The notes beneath the pieces are model-generated. The model worked only from the letters and a program-made list of their open reading frames with translations. It was not told the DNA's origin and did not search any database. The translations under genes were made by a program, and so were the position numbers. DNA of 64,000 nt from Bradyrhizobium diazoefficiens (GTDB taxonomy: Bacteria; Pseudomonadota; Alphaproteobacteria; Rhizobiales; Xanthobacteraceae): positions 6,602,501 to 6,666,500 of the forward strand of contig NZ_CP067041.1 in the NCBI RefSeq assembly GCF_016599855.1. Direction: 5' to 3'. Below are positions 60,896 through 64,000 of this stretch, one piece after another; within the stretch, counting starts at the first letter, position 1; the number at the start of each line of letters is the position of its first letter.

Positions 60896-61171
60896 ATGAC
60901 CCTCGCCTCCCGCCTCGCCGTCGTTGCCTTTGCCTCCCTGTTCGCCACCGGCACCGCCTTCGCGCAGACCGCCGCGCCGGCCGCCAAGACCGATGCCGCC
61001 ACGACCACCGACAAGAAGGCGCCGAAAGAGCACTCGGCCGAATCGCTCGAATGCTCCAAGCAGGCGGATGCCAAGGGCCTGCACGGCAAGGAGCGCAAGA
61101 AATTCCGCTCGGAGTGCATCAAGTCCGCGAAGGCCGGCACCGCGCCTGCGCCTGCCGCCGACAAGAAGTAA
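60896..61171 (+). CDS. PsiF-like small periplasmic protein
   Basis: A 91-residue protein: a signal peptide (LAVVAFASLFATGTAFA), a Lys/Thr/Ala-rich stretch, then a PsiF-type repeat (CSKQADAKGLHGKERKKFRSEC) with two cysteines. PsiF is a phosphate-starvation-induced protein of unknown function in E. coli; no Pho box is visible here. It is divergent from the two-repeat protein gene. Confidence 0.85.
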   Translation: MTLASRLAVVAFASLFATGTAFAQTAAPAAKTDAATTTDKKAPKEHSAESLECSKQADAKGLHGKERKKFRSECIKSAKAGTAPAPAADKK

Positions 61172-61271
61172 ATCCGTCACAATCCTGCCCTCGCCTTTGG
61201 CGGGAGGCGCACGCATTGCGGCATGACGAGCCTGCAATTGTGCGCCTCTCGCCAATTTGCGATAAGGCAGC

Positions 61272-62357
61272 GTGAAGCAAATCACCGCCTCCCTGCCGTT
61301 CGAATGGCCGAGCCGTGCCAAGGTTCTGAGCACGGCGGAGACGCTCGTCATCGGCGCGACCGGTGGCCTCGCGTTCCTCGCCGCCGGCCTTCCCGGCGGA
61401 TTGATCTCGGGATCGATGATCGCGGTCGGTATCGCCGCAATTGCCGGACGCCAGCTTGCGGTGCCGCCGCTCGTGACTCAGACCGTGCTGGTGATGCTCG
61501 GCATTTCGCTGGGCTCGGTCGTCTCGCGCCATCTGATCCAGCAGGTCAGTGCCTATCCGCTGACCATCGGCCTGTTGGCGCTCGCCACGTTCTGCTCGAC
61601 TTTCGGCTCGAGCTATTACCTCCAGCGCGTCCATGGCTGGGATCGTACCTCGGCCTTCCTCGCCGGCAGTCCCGGCGCGCTGTCGCAGATCACGATTTTG
61701 GCGGTTGAGCGCGGCGCCGACCTGCCGGGCATCGCGGTGGTGCAGACCATGCGTGTCATCATCCTGACCGCGGCGCTGCCAATGGTGCTGGCGATCGCGG
61801 GCGTCGCGCCCTCCGTAGCGCCGTCACTGACGACGACGATTGCCTCACCGCTCGATCTTCTGGAACTGGTCGCCGCTTCGCTGGCGGTATCGCTCGTGCT
61901 GCGGCTGATCAAGTTTCCGGCGAGCTGGATGTTCGGCGCGATGATCGCCTCGAGCGTGCTGCATGGCGCGGGATGGGTCGAGGGCGGCCTGCCCAACTGG
62001 GTCCGCGGCGTGGCGCTGGTCGGCATCGGTGCGCTGATCGGCAGCCGCTTTGCCCGCATGCGGATCAAGACGCTGACCGGCCATATCAACGCCGCGCTGG
62101 GCTCGTTCGCCGTGGCCATCGCCGTCTCTGCCATTTTCGTCGGCATCGCCGCGCTCACCACGCAGGTGAAATTCTCCGACGTCGTCGTCGCCTTCGCGCC
62201 CGGCGCGATGGACGCGATGCTGGCGTTGGCGCTCACGCTGCACATCGACCCGATTTTCGTCGGCGCCCATCACCTCTCGCGCTTCGTGTTCGTCACGATC
62301 GCGACGCCGGGCATCGTCCACCTGTTCGGCCGCACCCAGGACGACGTGGACGATTAA
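61272..62357 (+). CDS. AbrB family membrane protein (PF05145)
   Basis: A 361-residue inner-membrane protein of about ten helices in two related halves. Each half carries a Gly/Ser/Pro loop (SPGALSQITILAVERGADLP in the first, APGAMDAMLALAL in the second). Older annotations call this family an ammonia monooxygenase, which is unfounded; the family is better seen as transport-like and of unknown substrate. GTG 61272 is the only plausible start. Confidence 0.88.
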   Translation: MKQITASLPFEWPSRAKVLSTAETLVIGATGGLAFLAAGLPGGLISGSMIAVGIAAIAGRQLAVPPLVTQTVLVMLGISLGSVVSRHLIQQVSAYPLTIGLLALATFCSTFGSSYYLQRVHGWDRTSAFLAGSPGALSQITILAVERGADLPGIAVVQTMRVIILTAALPMVLAIAGVAPSVAPSLTTTIASPLDLLELVAASLAVSLVLRLIKFPASWMFGAMIASSVLHGAGWVEGGLPNWVRGVALVGIGALIGSRFARMRIKTLTGHINAALGSFAVAIAVSAIFVGIAALTTQVKFSDVVVAFAPGAMDAMLALALTLHIDPIFVGAHHLSRFVFVTIATPGIVHLFGRTQDDVDD

Positions 62358-62374
62358 CCCTCCTCTCTCGTCGC

Positions 62375-62986
62375 CTATCCCGTCAGCGCCGCAACCTCGG
62401 CCTCGAGCTCCGCAATCCGCTGGTCCCTCGCGGCCAACGCCGCCGCTACATCCGCAGCATCGAACTTCGGCGGAATGTGCTGCGGACAATTGGTGTCCCA
62501 GGCGCCGATCTTGAACACGATCACCTCCTCGGGCCGCGCGCGGTAGCCTTTCGGCATCAGTGCATCCGTCAACGCATCGTCGTCCTCGACCACGCGCGCC
62601 TCGCCCCAGATCTTCACTCTCCGCCGATGAGCGTAGTCCATCACGAAGATGTAAGCCTTGGGGTTCTCGGAGAGATTGCCCTGAGTGAGGTATTGCCGGT
62701 TGCCGGCATAGTCGGCGAAGGCGAGCGTCTGCTTGTCCAGCACCTTCAAGAACCCTTTCGGCCCGCCGCGGTGCTGGATGTAGGGCTGGCCGTCGGCCGA
62801 GGCGGTCGCGAAATAGAAGCTGTTGGCATCGGCAAGGAACGCGGCGAGGTTCTCGTCGACCTCGGTACGCCAGCCGCGCTGTTCGGCCCTTGCATAGGCC
62901 TCGCGCGATCCCTTGCGCGCCTGGATCGCCTTTACCGCGGGCGTGAAGGCCACGTCGCTGGCATAGGTCTGTGCTGTTGTCGCCAT
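62375..62986 (-). CDS. Pyridoxamine 5'-phosphate oxidase-like flavoprotein
   Basis: A 203-residue FMN-binding split-barrel protein. FYFATASADGQPYIQHRGG and KAYIFVMDYAHRRRVKIWGEAR are family features. The C-terminus is extended by a helical tail (ALAARDQRIAELEAEVAAL), an apparent coiled coil. The substrate is unknown: this subgroup usually is not the vitamin B6 enzyme. It is divergent from a LysR gene, which may control it. Confidence 0.88.
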   Translation of the reverse strand: MATTAQTYASDVAFTPAVKAIQARKGSREAYARAEQRGWRTEVDENLAAFLADANSFYFATASADGQPYIQHRGGPKGFLKVLDKQTLAFADYAGNRQYLTQGNLSENPKAYIFVMDYAHRRRVKIWGEARVVEDDDALTDALMPKGYRARPEEVIVFKIGAWDTNCPQHIPPKFDAADVAAALAARDQRIAELEAEVAALTG

Positions 62987-63071
62987 CGAAGCATCTCCTG
63001 AAATTCCGCCGCGTTTTTCTCCGTTTCACCCGAGAAGATGGACCTTCGCTGGATTAAAACAATCAGTCCGC

Positions 63072-63101
63072 TTGACACTTCATCATTGCACTATATGCAA
63101 T
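63072..63101 (+). promoter_or_regulatory. LysR gene promoter with overlapping operator
   Basis: -35 TTGACA (63072-63077), 16-nt spacer and -10 TATGCA (63094-63099). The inverted repeat ATTGCA-CTATA-TGCAAT (63085-63101) contains the LysR-type T-N11-A core and covers the -10, so bound regulator would block this promoter. The predicted start near 63106 leaves almost no leader before ATG 63109. Confidence 0.65.
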
Positions 63102-63108
63102 AGTCGTC

Positions 63109-63993
63109 ATGGACCGCCTTGAAGCCATGCATGTATTCGTCACTGTCGCCGATCTGCGCGGCTTTGCGCCGGCGGCGCGTAAGTTGCGGCTGTCGCCCTC
63201 GGCTGTGACGCGGCTGATCGCAGCGCTGGAAGAGCATCTCGGCGCGCGGCTCCTGCAGCGGACCACCCGGCAGGTCAGGCTGACTGACGTCGGCACGCGC
63301 TACCTTGAGCGCGCGCGGCGCATTCTCGCCGATGTCGAGGAGGCCGATGGCTCCGCGCGGGAGGAGCGCAACCGGCCGAGCGGACGTCTCGTGGTGTCGG
63401 CGCCGGTCGGCTTCGGCCGGCTGCATGTCGGACCGGTCATGACCGAATATCTCAAGCGCTATCCCGAGGTCGCCTGCGAGCTCAGGCTGTCGGACAACCT
63501 CGTCAACCTCGTGGAAGACGCCGTCGATGCCGCGGTGCGGATCGGCCATCTCGCGGACTCCTCGCTGGTTGCGCGCCAGGTCGGCGAAATGCGGCGGATC
63601 GTGGTGGCCTCGCCCGCTTATCTGAAGAGGCATAGCGAGCCGAAGACGCCGCAGGCGCTGCTCGCGCATCAGACCATTCAATTCGGTCCATCTGCCAGCT
63701 GGCGCTTCGCGCAGCACGGCGACGACATCGAGGTGACGCCAAGCGCACGCTTCACCAGCAACAGCGCCGACGCCGCCTTGCAATACGCCGAGGCCGGTGG
63801 CGGCATCACGCGCGTGCTGGCCTATCAGGCCGCCGAAGGGCTTAAGCGCGGACGGCTGAAAATCGTGCTGGCGAAATACGAGCAGCCGGCGCTGCCGATC
63901 CACATCGTCTATCCAACCTCGCGCCTGCTCTCGGCGAAGGTGCGCGCCTTCATCGATCTCGTGGTGGAGACGGCGGATTGGAGGTTTGGGTAG
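63109..63993 (+). CDS. LysR family transcriptional regulator
   Basis: A 294-residue LTTR. The N-terminal winged helix (residues about 1-60) reads DRLEAMHVFVTVADLRGFAPAAR and LSPSAVTRLIAALEEHLGARLLQRT. The effector domain follows (SGRLVVSAPVGFGRLHV). The effector is unknown. It is divergent from the PNPOx-like gene. There is no Shine-Dalgarno sequence, and the promoter places the start within a few bases of the ATG, so translation is probably leaderless. Confidence 0.92.
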   Translation: MDRLEAMHVFVTVADLRGFAPAARKLRLSPSAVTRLIAALEEHLGARLLQRTTRQVRLTDVGTRYLERARRILADVEEADGSAREERNRPSGRLVVSAPVGFGRLHVGPVMTEYLKRYPEVACELRLSDNLVNLVEDAVDAAVRIGHLADSSLVARQVGEMRRIVVASPAYLKRHSEPKTPQALLAHQTIQFGPSASWRFAQHGDDIEVTPSARFTSNSADAALQYAEAGGGITRVLAYQAAEGLKRGRLKIVLAKYEQPALPIHIVYPTSRLLSAKVRAFIDLVVETADWRFG

Positions 63994-64000
63994 GCTTCGG

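Overview
The window is chromosomal DNA from an alphaproteobacterium, almost certainly Bradyrhizobium or a close relative. This rests on the high-GC codon use, the rRNA spacer order 16S - tRNA-Ile - tRNA-Ala, a TlpA thioredoxin of exactly 221 codons with its CxxC pair at 107/110, and a SAM-II riboswitch ahead of metX. It reads as core genome: I see no insertion sequence, phage, plasmid or CRISPR.

Layout. 1-2440 holds the start of an rRNA operon on the minus strand (23S lies beyond the left edge): promoter, leader, 16S, tRNA-Ile and tRNA-Ala. 3.0-13.6 kb carries an M23 cell-wall peptidase, an SPW membrane protein, a small unknown protein, ClpB, a MOSC protein, a TIGR02594-like exported protein, an alpha/beta hydrolase, and the metX-metW operon under a SAM-II riboswitch. 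13.9-16.9 kb is a chorismate mutase - hisC - tyrC operon. 17-29 kb carries DUF2125, ChaC, the ftsE-ftsX-ydcF-plsC operon, a zinc-ribbon protein, a CpdR-like regulator, the large TIGR02302 membrane protein, a CMD protein, and a 3-hydroxyisobutyrate dehydrogenase-like enzyme. 28-35.8 kb holds argH-lptM-lysA, tlpA, a YjfB-like gene, a 3-hydroxyacyl-CoA dehydrogenase, etfBA, a cobalamin adenosyltransferase and a twin-helix membrane protein. 36-44.2 kb holds BrkB/YihY, a sensorless hybrid histidine kinase, GluQRS, an AlkA-type glycosylase, DUF2855, an HNH protein, dodecin and a diguanylate cyclase. 44.2-52.8 kb is an MFS gene plus a complete oligopeptide-type ABC importer preceded by an M20 amidohydrolase. 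52.9-64 kb holds a fused ABC transporter, a broken ABC exporter, a catalytically degenerate HtrA-like protein next to an esterase, DsbA, small secreted Cys proteins, an AbrB-type membrane protein, a PNPOx-like flavoprotein and a LysR regulator.

Genes that work together: metX/metW (SAM-controlled methionine synthesis), the aromatic/histidine trio, ftsEX in division, etfBA with acyl-CoA oxidation, and the M20 enzyme with its ABC importer, which suggests uptake and hydrolysis of an N-acylated amino-acid conjugate.

Most noteworthy: the SAM-II aptamer followed by mutually exclusive antiterminator and terminator hairpins; a PDZ protein whose trypsin-fold catalytic triad appears lost; an ABC exporter broken by two single-base indels; at least four families of intergenic palindromes, one nested inside another; a 30-bp pre-16S processing stem; and a probably leaderless LysR gene with an operator over its -10. 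I found no convincing wholly new multi-gene system.
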